This document shows, piece after piece, positions 33,151 to 44,992 of a stretch of DNA of 64,000 nt. The translations under genes and the position numbers were made by a program. Each line of letters starts with the position of its first letter. Positions within the stretch are counted from its first letter, which is position 1. Source of the DNA: Daucus carota subsp. sativus. Lineage: Eukaryota; Streptophyta; Magnoliopsida; Apiales; Apiaceae. The stretch is from the NCBI RefSeq assembly GCF_001625215.2, contig NC_030386.2:36893296-36957295 (forward strand), read 5' to 3'. The notes below the pieces were generated by a model. The model did not search any database. It saw only the letters and a program-made list of their open reading frames with translations, and had not been told where the DNA came from.

Positions 33151-34762
33151 TAATTTAAGTCGATGAGTGCAGTTTAAGTATAAAGTCGGTATTCGTATGT
33201 TATTCAAACATGTGGGCATATTTAAGTATATTGTATTCGAACATGTGGCATGTAATGATTTTATCTTGTATATGCATGAAATCATTGGCTCGTATCTTAA
33301 TAATCAATCCTAAGAAAGGAAAACACGCACAACTTTATATATTGGTACCAACCTACTATCAATATAAAAGTTGTGGCAAATTAACAAAGCAGAGACCTAC
33401 ATTTTTGAGTTGTTTTTAATTATTTATGGAGCATTAGGAAAGAAAGAAGGTGAAGGAAGGAAGTGATGCTATGAACCAGGACAGACCAGAACTGTATTAA
33501 AAAAAAACATGAGACATTATTGAGTTGTTTAAGGTGTTTTAGATTTTGCTTTGCCCCCTGTGTTCACACCGTGTTTGTTTCCATTGTTCCTTTCCCACTT
33601 GCTTCATCATTACTACGTCTACTCTGATTACGAGTAATTCTGATCAGGCAGGTTTTTAACGTGGGTTACGGTTGTGTTATCTTCAAAGTGAACACAAGTT
33701 GAGCCAACAAGGTGTTGATGTGGTGGCAGAGCTCTTGTACTCCTTGCGATAAGAAGTCGTAACAACGTTTTTATTTCTCATCAGTACTCTTTCTGCCGAA
33801 GATGGCATGTTGCATCTAAAATTTGTGTTTTTACTTACTTTTTTTTGTTAGGGTGTTTTTACTTACTTTGTTTATCTTATTAAAATATAATTTAAAATGT
33901 TGAATAATTATTTATTCAAAATTCTATGATATTCCCTAATTTAACACGATATTAATGTTAACTGTTGATAGAAATTCCAGTTCGCCAATAGTCTGATAAT
34001 TAATTATGTACGAAACACAAATTATTATTTTTAAATAATCTGTTTTGTACTCGTGGAACTGATGATTCTATTATTATTATTATCGATTTAGCAAAAAAAA
34101 AAATAACTTTGAATTACTACTATTTGACAAGAAATTGAGTTTTTCAATAGGAGTGTATAATCAAAGTTTGGTATAATACCAAATTCATTTTCCAGTATAA
34201 TATAATTTTAAGAAAATAATAAATATATATATCCATCATTCCTTTTCTAATTTATTACTCAAGTAAATAATTTATTGAATATATATTTATCATTAAATTT
34301 TAAATAATTGAATAATCAAATATTATAAACTTATACAAACAACAATCTTAATAAGTTTCTATCAGTCATGGGTTTAAAGTTCGGCTCTCATAAAAAAAGT
34401 AGAAAAAGGCCTACAACGATGCGTTTCTCTGATTCTATTAGAGTGGACTGGGCTACACTAGTGCAATTCTACTTACTTCTCCATGGATCCTGCAACCATA
34501 ATGGGTAGAAGAAAACCAATTACAGCCCATTACCTAGCCCAATTAGTCTGAACATGATGTCCGAACAGACAAAATGCCCACAGGTTGTCTTCCCAGCCTG
34601 AGCTTCAGAGAAAGCCCATGCAATACTACAAAGTACAAACAAGTCTACTACTGCATTAGTCTGTGTAATACGATAAAATTTTGTTCGCAAAAAATTGTGC
34701 GAAAAGTTCAATTTCATTGTTTTTTTTACAGATAACTCCTATATTTAATAGAAAATACTATA
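33151..34762. other. Intergenic, nothing recognised
   Basis: AT-rich. Short open frames lack family features. Confidence 0.4.
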
Positions 34763-34974
34763 TACTTCCACCATAATATAGGTCGTTTGACTTTTACCAC
34801 CTAACTTTAAGTGCTTTGATCATATAGCAAATATTAATATTTTTATAATTTTTTTTCTGAATAAAAATACAAATATCTTTTTATTCAAAAAAAATTTACA
34901 AAATATTAATATTTGTTATGTGATCAAAGCATCTATAACTAGGTGTAAAAAGTCACATGACCATTGAGGAAGTA
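34763..34974. mobile_element. Foldback MITE (Stowaway/mariner type)
   Basis: About 212 bp that is almost entirely self-complementary. It starts TACTTCCACCATAATATAGG and the complement of its right end starts TACTTCCTCAATGGTCATGT. Both arms then contain TGACTTTT, a CACCTA-type block and CTTTGATCA followed by AAATATTAATATTTT. TA flanks fit the superfamily. Confidence 0.7.
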
Positions 34975-36079
34975 CGTTTTCTTTCGATTTCGTCTGTTCT
35001 TCAAACAGTAATAATTTTCCCCCCTCCATTTTGAGGCATTTTTTATTTCGAATTTCGTGGACGAACATGTAAAAGATACATGTAAAAGATACCATAGATT
35101 TTTGGTGGAGAGAATTATTTTGACATTTTCTTGACAAAAAATAACTTTAAAATTTATCTGTTCCTCTCGTTTATTTATAATTTTTATCATTATGTGATAT
35201 GTATTTTAAAAACATATGAAATATAATTTTATATATAATTTTTAGAACTTTTTATTTTTTATAAATATCTAAATATTAATTTTAATACAAAAAAATTACA
35301 ATAAAATAAAAAATTATATTTCATAAAAATTTAAAATACGTGTAGTCCTTAAGATAAACAACTATGAACGAGGATTCTATAAATAATTCATGAAAAATAT
35401 TCGACTATTCAGGGATCATATCATAAAAAAATAATATAAAACCTAATCCGAGCGGTTATACGAGTGCTCATATTCATGTTTATATATTATTTAAATTTAA
35501 CTTTTTCTAAGATCTGAATTATTTTCAAAACAAATATAAAACACATACCATATTTTTATTTTTGAGCCGGATTTTAAGTCATGACACCAACTGTAGAACA
35601 CATGCGAATGGATTAATTGTGAACCATATAGACGCGGAGAGGTTAGCGATAAATTGTTGACTTGCGCGGGAGGCTATTTAGATCGTGATTAATACGATTA
35701 ATAATAATAATGGTCATATTATTAACTTAAATCTGAAAAATAAGACAAGCCAACAGGAAAAGCCATACCTAAAAAAATTCTGAACATTTTATTTTTCGCA
35801 AGAAAGAGTATAGCACTTGTTATATTGGAGGCTCGGACATGGAATAAATCTGTAGCAACTTTGTATACAAACCGAAAAGAAAAGCTAAAAGCTAACAGAG
35901 GTGAAGCTAAAAAGAACCATATGAAAGTAAAACAGATAATTTTAGAAGATTATCACATCGATTTCAATTTTTTGACAAATTTGTACAGTATAAAATTCTG
36001 ATAAATATTTCGCTGAAATAATCAAATTTATTAGTTAAAAAAAGCCACTTCCAGATGAACTTACTATAAAGTACACACA
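34975..36079. other. Intergenic, nothing recognised
   Basis: AT-rich. The last 150 bp is probably the 3' UTR of the LEA2-like gene. Confidence 0.4.
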
Positions 36080-36730
36080 TCACTTGCACTTCAAGTTCTT
36101 CAGCTGCCTCTTCTTGACAACAACATCCATCTTACAATTCAAAATGGTTGCTCTGTCATTCTTTAAAAGCTTCAATACTGTGACCCTTCCTCTCAGTTTG
36201 GCCTGCATGCTTATCGGCAATATCCCAGCATTTAAATCTTGAATACATAGTATCGAATTTCTTGATACATATGAAGATGTCAGCTTCACACTGATAAAGA
36301 ACCTCCTTGTGGATCTTGCATCGACTCGAGACTTGTGAATAAAAGCCTTTCCAACCTTCACATCTTCGAAGTAGAAATACACAGTGGAGTTTTCATAGCT
36401 GAAATGACCGAAATTTCTGTTTTTCACATTGAATTCAGCTTTTAGTGCCATGCTGAAATAAGGGTCGGATGTGTTGCCAACTCTTAAGGCCTGGACTGCC
36501 ACTACTCTAACGCGAAAACTTGGAGTCTTGAATTTCAGGATTGTGAGTGCAAAGAGTAGTATTATACCTGTCTCCACTGCAGTGAGTGCAACGATGAAGA
36601 AGTAGTATTTCAGACGGCTTTTAAGCTGCGTTTGCTTCTCTGATGACGCGGCCTCTTGTTCTATTCGTGCATGGCAGCTTGAGCAAGCCAATGGATGCGT
36701 TGGCTGATGCTCCTCCTCCTTATCTTCCAT
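36080..36730 (-). CDS. LEA2/NDR1-HIN1-like membrane protein
   Basis: A single exon encodes 216 residues. The N-terminal 40 residues are hydrophilic and cytosolic by prediction. One hydrophobic span follows (about 42-67, with FFIVALTAVETGIILLFALT). Next comes a LEA14-type (LEA2) domain: FRVRVVAVQALRV, AEFNVKNRNFGHFSYENSTV and a C-terminal strand-rich part with KLRGRVTVLKL. The tail is basic (KKRQLKNLKCK). This layout is typical of NHL/LEA2 proteins of the plasma membrane, some of which act in defence or abiotic stress. The protein resembles the At1g64065-type LEA group, but the function is not known from sequence. The ATG is the first in the frame and no intron is needed. Confidence 0.85.
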   Translation of the reverse strand: MEDKEEEHQPTHPLACSSCHARIEQEAASSEKQTQLKSRLKYYFFIVALTAVETGIILLFALTILKFKTPSFRVRVVAVQALRVGNTSDPYFSMALKAEFNVKNRNFGHFSYENSTVYFYFEDVKVGKAFIHKSRVDARSTRRFFISVKLTSSYVSRNSILCIQDLNAGILPISMQAKLRGRVTVLKLLKNDRATILNCKMDVVVKKRQLKNLKCK

Positions 36731-39242
36731 AGGTTTTCTTTGAAGTCCGCGTGTGTGTGCTGCTGCTATATGCCAAGACTGAGATTGTAGGGGGATAAAA
36801 TGTAGATAGATATGCTCAAGATATAAAGAAACAGTTCATTCTAGACTTGAAGTGTTATAAAAGGGCATCTTGAAAAACCTTGCATGACATAAATGTGATT
36901 GGTTTAATTAGTGTTTCACTAAAGCTACAACTTTTCTGTTTTTCAATTTTCACCAAGGATGAGCATAATTTTGAAGTCTAATATTGTGGGCTATCTCTGT
37001 TTTCTAGGATGAATTTTAAGTTTTTTGCTCAGTACAGGCTTTGTCAATAATTAGGGTGTTGGGCCAAGGAGGAAATTTGTCCTAATCCTCCAGACTGGAA
37101 GGGTGTCACTGTATAAAAGCTATAATTATCATTTAATTTTCTGATTAATGTTGTTGGAACCATATTTGTGGGTGTTTAGTGCTTAGCTGCTTACAACTTG
37201 CAAACTCTATGATAAGTCTTAAGGTTTAGGGCCTACATTTGCCTTCATTGTCTATTCAGCACTTTTGTATGGCTGATAAGCCAATAGCCATGAAAACAAG
37301 ATGATTAGCTGAAAATCATTTTATGATCCAAGTGTCTACTTGTTATCCTCAAGATTTGTAAATTACTAATAGCAGTATAGGTCACAGTCGGTAGTCTATG
37401 TGATGTTGTGCTGGCGGTTTATGTTGTATTGACATTTGACAGTTTGATGAACACCCCTAGGTCACACCATTAGTAGTTTACTGGTATAGATCGTACTTAT
37501 GGTCAAGTGTCTACTTGCTATGCACAAAACCAATAAAATAAATTTATTTTTACATTTTATCAATACTGTGAAAAGTAGTCTTGTGCAAGGCGAGGATGTC
37601 ACATCTGCACAGATAATACTGCATAATTGACGACTATATGTTAGCTTCCACGAATCTCTGCAGTACCAACAGACTACAACAATGAGAACAAAAAGACAGA
37701 AAATCCAGTAACATGTTGATGCTTATGACACTAATAAGCTTAACGTAATAGGTTTAGAAACAGAAAATCCCAGTAACATGCTAATGATTGTGAAAGAGGC
37801 TTATGGGAAGGGCCACGACTTGCTGACAGGCTAATTAAAAAGGTTTCAAACACTGTTATCACTCAATATCAGGTCAAAGTGAAGATATGACCAACATCTT
37901 TACCCCACCATTGTATCAAGTAGTGTTGCAAATTGTAACATTGGACAATCCAGGAGGCCTGATCTGTGAGACTTGGACTCTGTTTGAATATTTATGGTCC
38001 CTTCCCTCCTAGACAGATGCAGGTTTTTTCAATTCCCTTACCTTCTTTAAATCCCTTCCACAAGGGGGTCTTATATCGTCACTAGCTATTTTCATTGACC
38101 ATATGTTTCTGTATCCAAATTGAGTGTGGATCACTGTAAAGAGATTGCTAACTGCATTTGACATATGATGTGACTGCACCTTTAGGCACTCTAAAAGAGC
38201 TGGATTGATTTGTTTAGAGATGGACTTTTCTGTAAACAAGCTGGATTGATTTGCTGTATTCTGATAGACTCATATTAATGGGATTTGTATCCTTTAAATG
38301 CATATTGTAGCTAATCAGCATTAATATATCTTGCGCTGTTTTTACCAAACAGGGAGCAATAACTTACGGAACCAATTTTAACTGGGAAAAAGGGGAAAAA
38401 ACTAAATTCAACACGAACAAAGTTGTTACCACAATGCTAGAAGTGAAACTGCAAAACAATTAAAATAAATAAATAGAAGGCAATGAAACAAAGGCCAGTT
38501 TCATTACTAATCAAAGGAAAAGGATATCAAACAATATACCTGATTGGAGACACTACTAGTTCCCTTAGTGGTGACTGAGTAATGGCTACGTTTGATGATA
38601 TCATTCTATCTCTTTGATAGAAGTTACCTGCAGCATGATGTCAATTGACTCCAGGTGAAAGTCGAGCGCTATGACCTGTGAGCACACACCCCTTCTGAAA
38701 TCCAGTCCATTTGCCATGAATCACACACCACCTGAGTATGCTGATTATCAGTTGTTCAAATGTATATCATGCAAAAAACAAGCAGTTGCTATGTATGTAC
38801 ATGAACCTTTTCATCATTTTAAATAATTTTAACTAATTAAGTAGAAGTTACTTGGGGTTGGGAGTAGTTTCTATATATTTAGCAAAAGATAAAGTAGCTT
38901 CCTGATGAGCGCTTTAAAGTGTGATGCATTGGTTTTATATCATACACACAAGATCTTTAAATTTGGATTACTTGACTATCTGATTCTGGGTAACAAGCTA
39001 TACTTTTTTCTGATCCTTAAAGTATCATACTGTCAATTACATAGATAAATAAGATAACTCGTGCATTGGACAGAGTACATGCGCATATTATTTATACATA
39101 ACTGGAGCCGCATTGCAGACACACTTAATATATATAGCGACAGTGAAGACTAGAATCTGTAGTTTACAGTAGAAAGGGTATAACTGCATATAAGTCTATA
39201 GGCTGCAACGATGTTAAGTCACTTGAACTCCACTGTTCCGAA
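36731..39242. other. Intergenic with a UGT relic
   Basis: No intact gene recognised. A 76-codon frame at 38009-38239 has no features. A short glycosyltransferase relic lies at 38681-38727. Confidence 0.45.
38681..38727 (-). pseudogene. Short UGT PSPG-box relic
   Basis: Read on the minus strand, this stretch aligns base by base with the intact UGT copies over the part coding [13 protein letters not shown]: it shares GTGA.TCAT, GGA.T..A.T and GAAGGGGTGTGTGCT. The frame is lost and no further homology was obvious on either side. It suggests that the UGT array once extended past its present 3' end. Confidence 0.45.
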
Positions 39243-40688
39243 TTATGCTTTCCACTTTGTAATCAGTTTAGATAACGCAACACGTGACGATCCATTTTTC
39301 TCAGTAATTGCTACCTTAGCAGCATCTCTCAATTCTGCAACCCGGTGCCTCAACCTTTTCCCATTATCCGAATCCATTAACTCTCTAACTCGCCTCTCTA
39401 TCTCAGCACCCCTCACAAAACTTCCACCGTCAGACTCATCTAACCCAAGTCCCACCTTTAGTTCTTCCACCAAAAAGACCCTGTTCATCCTTTGCTCAGC
39501 ATACAATGGCCATCCAATCATTGGTATCCCAGCACACACCCCTTCCAAAATCGAGTTCCATCCACAATGAGTCACGAAACCCCCCACTGAGTCATGACTT
39601 AGCACAGCAACCTGCGGTGCCCATGACTTGACAACAAGTCCCCTCCCTTTGGTTCTCTCCAAGAAACCTTGTGGCAGCACTGTACCTAGATCAAGTTCAC
39701 GCGGTGCTAATATGCTCTTGTTATCATCATCATCATCTTTAGGTGGTGGATTCCTAACAACCCATAAAAACCTATGACCACTATGTTCTAATCCCACAGC
39801 TATCTCGTTTAGTTGCTCTGCTTCAAAAACTCCTAAGCTTCCGAAACATAGGAAAATCACACTCTTACTAGGTTGAGAATTGAGCCATTCCAAGCACTCG
39901 TCCCCCTCGCTATTCATCCGTTTTTCAGAGATTAAAGGACCAATAGAATAGATAGGGGGAGTGGGGGCGTCTGGAATGCAGAGGCCATCAGAAATCGAAG
40001 CTATGGCCCTTGGTTCCAATCTGTGAAATGTATTTATTATAATTCCATCAGATTTCGCCATCTTGACTGCTGTCTCCACACAATATTTGTACTCCACGCT
40101 ATTTCTGTCATGCACAGGTTTAGGGAAGTCAGATGAAAAGATGGGAGGTAAACCTGGGAACTGAACAAAATCATTCAGATCTTTTAAGGAAGTGCTAAAC
40201 TTTTTGTGTATAGTTGGGAGATATAGGAAGGCTGAGAGACTCGAGGCCGGAGATGTAAAGAAGTAATAAGTTGGCATGTCAAGCCCCGAAGAAACATCAA
40301 AAGCTGCACTACAGAAGAAGTCTATAATGAAGGCTTTAATGTTATATTGTGTGGAGGATATTGTTTCAAGGGCTTGGCGGACGTTAGGATTGTTTAAGCT
40401 CTGGAGCTCAAAGCTTATAGCGTCAGCAGAAGCTTTGCAGTGGTGTGGGAGCAGGATGGTGGGGAGATGGTGGAAAGTGATAGAAGGCGTGGTGGCGGAG
40501 ACAGTGCTCATGTAGGGAGCCGTGGCGCCAGTGTCAAGATGCGGTGAAGTTGTGATGAGAACGATGATTTTTGAAAATGAGTCGGGATGATGAGACAGAA
40601 TGAGCTTTCCAAGCTCCACCATTGAGACCAAGTGCCCAACTCCTGGAGATGGATACAGAACTAGGCAACTTCCTTTTATTTCCTCCAT
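39243..40688 (-). CDS. UGT88-type UDP-glycosyltransferase 1
   Basis: An intronless gene of 481 residues. The ATG at 40688 gives MEEIKGSCLVLYPSPGVGHL, the usual UGT start; the frame continues upstream without family features. His19 (PSPGVGHL) is the expected catalytic base and Asp123 (AFIIDFFC) its partner. The 44-residue PSPG box runs from Trp356 to Gln399 with HCGWNS and a terminal Gln, which usually fits UDP-glucose as donor. The CFGSLGVFEAEQLNEIAVGL and [10 protein letters not shown] segments are typical of family UGT88, whose members glucosylate flavonoids, chalcones, dihydrochalcones and small phenolics. The acceptor cannot be predicted. Expected location is the cytosol. It is the most distal intact copy of the local cluster. 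Confidence 0.9.
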   Translation of the reverse strand: MEEIKGSCLVLYPSPGVGHLVSMVELGKLILSHHPDSFSKIIVLITTSPHLDTGATAPYMSTVSATTPSITFHHLPTILLPHHCKASADAISFELQSLNNPNVRQALETISSTQYNIKAFIIDFFCSAAFDVSSGLDMPTYYFFTSPASSLSAFLYLPTIHKKFSTSLKDLNDFVQFPGLPPIFSSDFPKPVHDRNSVEYKYCVETAVKMAKSDGIIINTFHRLEPRAIASISDGLCIPDAPTPPIYSIGPLISEKRMNSEGDECLEWLNSQPSKSVIFLCFGSLGVFEAEQLNEIAVGLEHSGHRFLWVVRNPPPKDDDDDNKSILAPRELDLGTVLPQGFLERTKGRGLVVKSWAPQVAVLSHDSVGGFVTHCGWNSILEGVCAGIPMIGWPLYAEQRMNRVFLVEELKVGLGLDESDGGSFVRGAEIERRVRELMDSDNGKRLRHRVAELRDAAKVAITEKNGSSRVALSKLITKWKA

Positions 40689-43057
40689 CTTTCTTTGTTT
40701 ATTTTGCGGAGGCAAATAAGTATATTTATATCTACAGAGAGATGATCTCACAAGTAGTCAATGAAGAGTAAGCACGCACTTAAGACTACCGATGATCAAA
40801 ATTAAAAGACTGCTGCTATTAAAGACACAATTAGTCGGAAGCTGTTAATCGGAGGATTCGAAGGTCACTGCAGAGCCAGTAATTAGGGTCTCAATCTGTT
40901 GAACCCAAATTTACGTATATCAGATCATACGGGAGACAATTGATCATCTATCTTAACAACTAGCTTAACAATTGATCTTCTATCTTAACAACTAGCTAAT
41001 TATCATAATAAAAACAAATTCAAGATCTTACACATGTTTCTTGCCAAACTAGTGTTCTTAAGTTTTCAATAAAATTAATCAGAGTTGTTAATCCTTCACA
41101 ACTTCTACAGAAACTTCAAACTAGTCACCGTATCTGTAGCGGGTGAGCTGCAATTATCTACCCATGGTAAAAATTTATTTTCAAGATCAACAATACGAAC
41201 ACGGACATATAAGCATTTTGAGTCGCATTTCGAAGAGTGAAATCAGGATTACCACCAATTAGTCAAATTCCATGACCCTCTCACTTACTAATCAAGCTTT
41301 CCATATGCCTGATCCGCACGATTTGAATATTGCTTGATAGCTGCAAGCCTGCAAGATATCAGTTTTGTTACGATAACCTTATCTCATTTTCGTAAAGGTT
41401 GAGTATACCATGAATTAATGGACTATAGAGGATGAGATTGGTAACTAGAAGGAAAAAAACTCCCTGCCAAACACATTGAGCTCCAGCCCTTTACAAGACA
41501 CGGCGCTTGGCAAGAGCCCAAGTAATGACAACCCGGGATCAATTTAATGAAAGTAATGAAAATAAAATATACCAAACTATTTCACAAAATCCGCATTTTA
41601 TAAAATTCAAAAAATTCATTAACAGTTTAAATGATATTTAAATAATCATAATTGAATATCATCAAATTTTTAAATATATTTTATAATTATAATTATATAA
41701 TATTGGATTTTATATAATAATTCAAAATTCTAATCAAATATTCAAAGATCTCGATATAATTTTAAAATCAAGATTAAATATACATGAATTTCATAATAAT
41801 TTATTCGGAATCACAATTAAATAAGCCTTTTGAAGTTTCGACCTTAACAAAAGTAATTTTTAGCCGACTGATAATTAATCGGACGAAACCGTCCTATTCG
41901 ACGATCTCGAAATCATGGAATTTTCATTCAACAAGCTGAATGGCTTGAATAAGCTTCAGAGTACTTTCTTCTTCTAAGTTGGTTGTAGATTAATTTGAGA
42001 ACCAGGCTGGGACTTATTTTCTGGCGCTGAGAAAGAGGGGAATATAACTATATAAGTTCTGTTCTCAGTCGAGAGTTGAGGTTGCCCACCAAGTGTTTGT
42101 GAGAAGTCTTGTAAGAGAAAAGAAGTGCTGTGTATCTTGATTCCTAACCTGATTGTCAATCTCATTCGCGTGAAAAGCCAACTCTCGCTTGCTTAATAGA
42201 ATCCATATATCTTGATTCCTGCTAGTATATCTCCGGAAAAGAGTTGGGACATCTCCCGTGTTTTAGATACGTTATTTCGTGATTTCGTCGGTGGAGGTTC
42301 TCCAATCATACCTCACATTGCCGCACAGAGAATTTAAGTCGCGGCTTAAATTGGTATGCTACTTATGCTTGCTCTTATAACTTGAATTTTGTAGATGATT
42401 ATGTGTTATATTTTTGACTTTATCACTGTTCTGAATTTTTTTGCTTTAATTTATGCTTGTGTAATTAGTAGATTTCTTTTGGGATTAATGATTATTATTA
42501 ATCTTTAGAGAATTACCATAGTGAACACTGAACATACAACTGAAATTCAGCCTCTTTCAATCAAGTTTTCGGGAATCAGTTTATATAAAACAAAAGGGTA
42601 GGAGAACGTAAGAAGCATAGCCGTAGAAATGCATATCTAAGTTATGTACCAATAGATCAAGCAATTATAGTTGTTTAAATCTTTGTCATCTGTAAACAGT
42701 TGGTTACTGTCTACGTGCTTAATTTTTACAGGCCACGGGCACAGAGCCCCAAAGCCCCTACTTCCTAAGATATTCTGATAATCTGAAAGAAGTTGTTTCA
42801 TATTTTGCGTAGGAACTAAGAAAACAGAATTTTGCCAATAATCTGACCCTATTACCCGCACATTTTTTTAGCAAGACACAAACCAGCAACCTTTTGTTAC
42901 AAAGAAGAGTCCACTTAGTTGTAATAATAAGGATTAACAACCAAAAATATTATTTGAATATCAAATTCATTCAAAACAGCAATCATCTTATTTTTAAATT
43001 GAGTCAAATTCAATCAGCAGTTCATTTTTCTTAAATGCAGCAACTCTACTGGCCTGA
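40689..43057. other. Intergenic between UGT 1 and UGT 2
   Basis: No gene recognised. An AT-rich dispersed repeat occupies about 41560-41830. The more GC-balanced stretch around 42.0-42.4 kb has no open frame with family features. Confidence 0.4.
41560..41830. repeat. AT-rich dispersed repeat, copy 1
   Basis: It contains TTCACAAAATCCGCATTTTA, AATCATAATTGAATATCATC and AAAATTCTAATCAAATATTC. The same ordered motifs recur at about 51880-52420 and 57790-58190. Confidence 0.6.
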
Positions 43058-44503
43058 TTACTCCTTCCACTTGGTGATCAGTTTGGCTAATGCAATGCGT
43101 GACGATCCATCCTCATCGCTCATTGCAACCTTAGCAGCATCTCTCAGTTCCCGAACTCGGTGCCTCAATTTCTTCCCAGTATCGGAGTCCATTAGCTCTT
43201 TAACACACTTTTCTAACTCGGCACTACTCACAAACCTTCCGCCATCAGACTCCACCAATCCCAGCCCCACCCTTAGCTCTTCCACCATAAGCACCCTGTT
43301 GGTCCTTTGCTCTGCATACAAAGGCCAGCCAATCATTGGTACCCCAGCACAGACACCTTCCAAAATTGAGTTCCATCCGCAATGAGTCACAAACCCACCT
43401 ACTGAGTCATGATTGAGCACCGCAACCTGTGGGACCCAGGAGTTCACAACAAGTCCCCTCCCTTTTGTTCTCTCCAGGAAACCTTGTGGCAGCACTGTAC
43501 TTAGATCATGCTCTTGTGGTGCTAACATGCTTTTGTCTTTGCTGGCCCTTAGGGGTGGTGGATACTTAACTACCCACAAAAATCTGTGCTCGCTATTTTC
43601 TAACCCCTCAGCAATCTCTTTGAGCTGCTCTTCTCCGAAGACTCCCAAGCTTCCGAAACATAGAAACACTACACTTTTACTAGGCTGAGAATTGAGCCAT
43701 ACCAAGCACTCGTTCTCCTCACTAGCAACCTGTTTTCCGGCAATTAATGGTCCTATACAATAGATAGGAGGAGTGGGGCCATCTGGAATGCAAAGTCCAT
43801 CAGAAATAGCTGTTATGGCTCTTGGTTCCAAACTCTGGAATGTATTTATAATAATTCCATCAGCTTTAGCCATTTGGGTTGCTGTGCCCATGAAGTACTT
43901 GTACTCCATAGTACTTCTGTCAAGCACAGTTATCGCATTATCGGTGGAGAAGATAGGCGGCACACCTGGATAGTAAACAAAATCATTATAGTCTTTCAAA
44001 TTCACGGTTACCTTTTGGTGTAAAGTTGGGAAATAGAGCAAAGCTGAGAGATTAGAGGCCGCGGTTGTGAAGAAGTAATAAGTGGGTATGTTTAGTTCTG
44101 AAGAAACTTTAAAAGCAGCATTACAAAAGAAGTCCATAATGAAGGCTTTGATCTTGAATTGTGTTGAGGATATTGTTTCAAGGGCTTGGTGAACGTTGGA
44201 ATTGTTCAAGCCTATGAGCTCAAAGTCGAGGCCTACAACAGAAGGCGCATAGTTTGGTGGGAGAGGAGGGGTGGGTAGCTGGTGGAAGGTGATGGAAGGC
44301 GTGGTGGCGGAGACACCGCTCATGTAGGGAGCGGTGGCAGCAGTGTCGAGATGCGGTGCAGTTGTGATGAGAATGATGATTTTGGAGAATGAGTCAGGAT
44401 GATGACTGAGTATTAGCTTTCCAAGCTCAACCATTGATACCAAGTGTCCAATGCCTGGAGATGGGTACAGAACTATGCAACTGCTACTACTCTTTAGCTC
44501 CAT
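43058..44503 (-). CDS. UGT88-type UDP-glycosyltransferase 2
   Basis: An intronless gene of 481 residues. The ATG at 44503 (MELKSSSSCIVLYPSPGIGH) was preferred over the in-frame ATG at 44584, because the latter would add 27 residues without family character. His20 is the expected catalytic base, and the partner Asp is in AFIMDFFC. The PSPG box reads WVPQVAVLNHDSVGGFVTHC and onward to PLYAEQ. The second position is Val where most family members have Ala. Gln ends the box, suggesting UDP-glucose. Similarity to UGT 1 is high throughout, and the N-terminal TAPHLDT...APYMS blocks agree, consistent with tandem duplication. A small-phenolic acceptor is likely but unknown. Confidence 0.9.
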   Translation of the reverse strand: MELKSSSSCIVLYPSPGIGHLVSMVELGKLILSHHPDSFSKIIILITTAPHLDTAATAPYMSGVSATTPSITFHQLPTPPLPPNYAPSVVGLDFELIGLNNSNVHQALETISSTQFKIKAFIMDFFCNAAFKVSSELNIPTYYFFTTAASNLSALLYFPTLHQKVTVNLKDYNDFVYYPGVPPIFSTDNAITVLDRSTMEYKYFMGTATQMAKADGIIINTFQSLEPRAITAISDGLCIPDGPTPPIYCIGPLIAGKQVASEENECLVWLNSQPSKSVVFLCFGSLGVFGEEQLKEIAEGLENSEHRFLWVVKYPPPLRASKDKSMLAPQEHDLSTVLPQGFLERTKGRGLVVNSWVPQVAVLNHDSVGGFVTHCGWNSILEGVCAGVPMIGWPLYAEQRTNRVLMVEELRVGLGLVESDGGRFVSSAELEKCVKELMDSDTGKKLRHRVRELRDAAKVAMSDEDGSSRIALAKLITKWKE

Positions 44504-44600
44504 AATTTGTTTTTCTGTTGGTGTGTTTTTCAAGAGATGGAGATTAGTATCGTTCAAGAGGTGGAGATAAGAAGGTTTGCTCACCTTCTATTGCAAGTCT

Positions 44601-44610
44601 ACATATATAG
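44601..44610 (-). promoter_or_regulatory. TATA box of UGT 2
   Basis: CTATATATGT on the minus strand, 98 nt upstream of the ATG. A related but weaker TTGTCTATATCC lies at the same relative place before UGT 4. Confidence 0.5.
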
Positions 44611-44752
44611 ACAACGGTCTACCAGGGCCTGAGGGGAAAAAGCCAAGCAGCATTTACGTCGGTTTTAATTCTTAACGGTGCATTTAATATGGATTTCGAA
44701 AAGATTTTTTCTAGAATTTGGAAATTTACAGTAATTTTTTGAACTTTTTTAA

Positions 44753-44992
44753 TACTCCTTCCGTCCCATTTTAGTCGTCACATTTGGTATTGTGCAGGTC
44801 AAATTGACCAAAGTTTGACTGAAATTTACTAATATTTTATCAATTGTAAAAATAAGAAAAATATGTCACCGGAAATAATTTTTAATCTACTTTAAGATGT
44901 AATTTTCAATTTTTTAAAATGATGAAAGAGTGACTTATAATCTTTGGTCAAAAGTTAGTCAATTTGACCAACAAAAATAGAAGTTTCCGGTA
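44753..44992. mobile_element. Stowaway/mariner-like MITE, copy B
   Basis: It starts TACTCCTTCCGTCCCATTTT and shares long blocks with 15138-15390, such as AATCTACTTTAAGATGTAAT directly followed by TTTCAATTTTTTAAAAT, and GACTTATAATCTTTGGTCAA (one mismatch). Confidence 0.7.

Noticed and set aside
34916-35190. Two overlapping minus-strand small frames
   Set aside because: They fall across the foldback MITE edge and show no domain or codon pattern.
40718-40730. TATA box of UGT 1
   Set aside because: The TATAAATA-like stretch lies only about 30 nt before the ATG, which would leave almost no 5' UTR.
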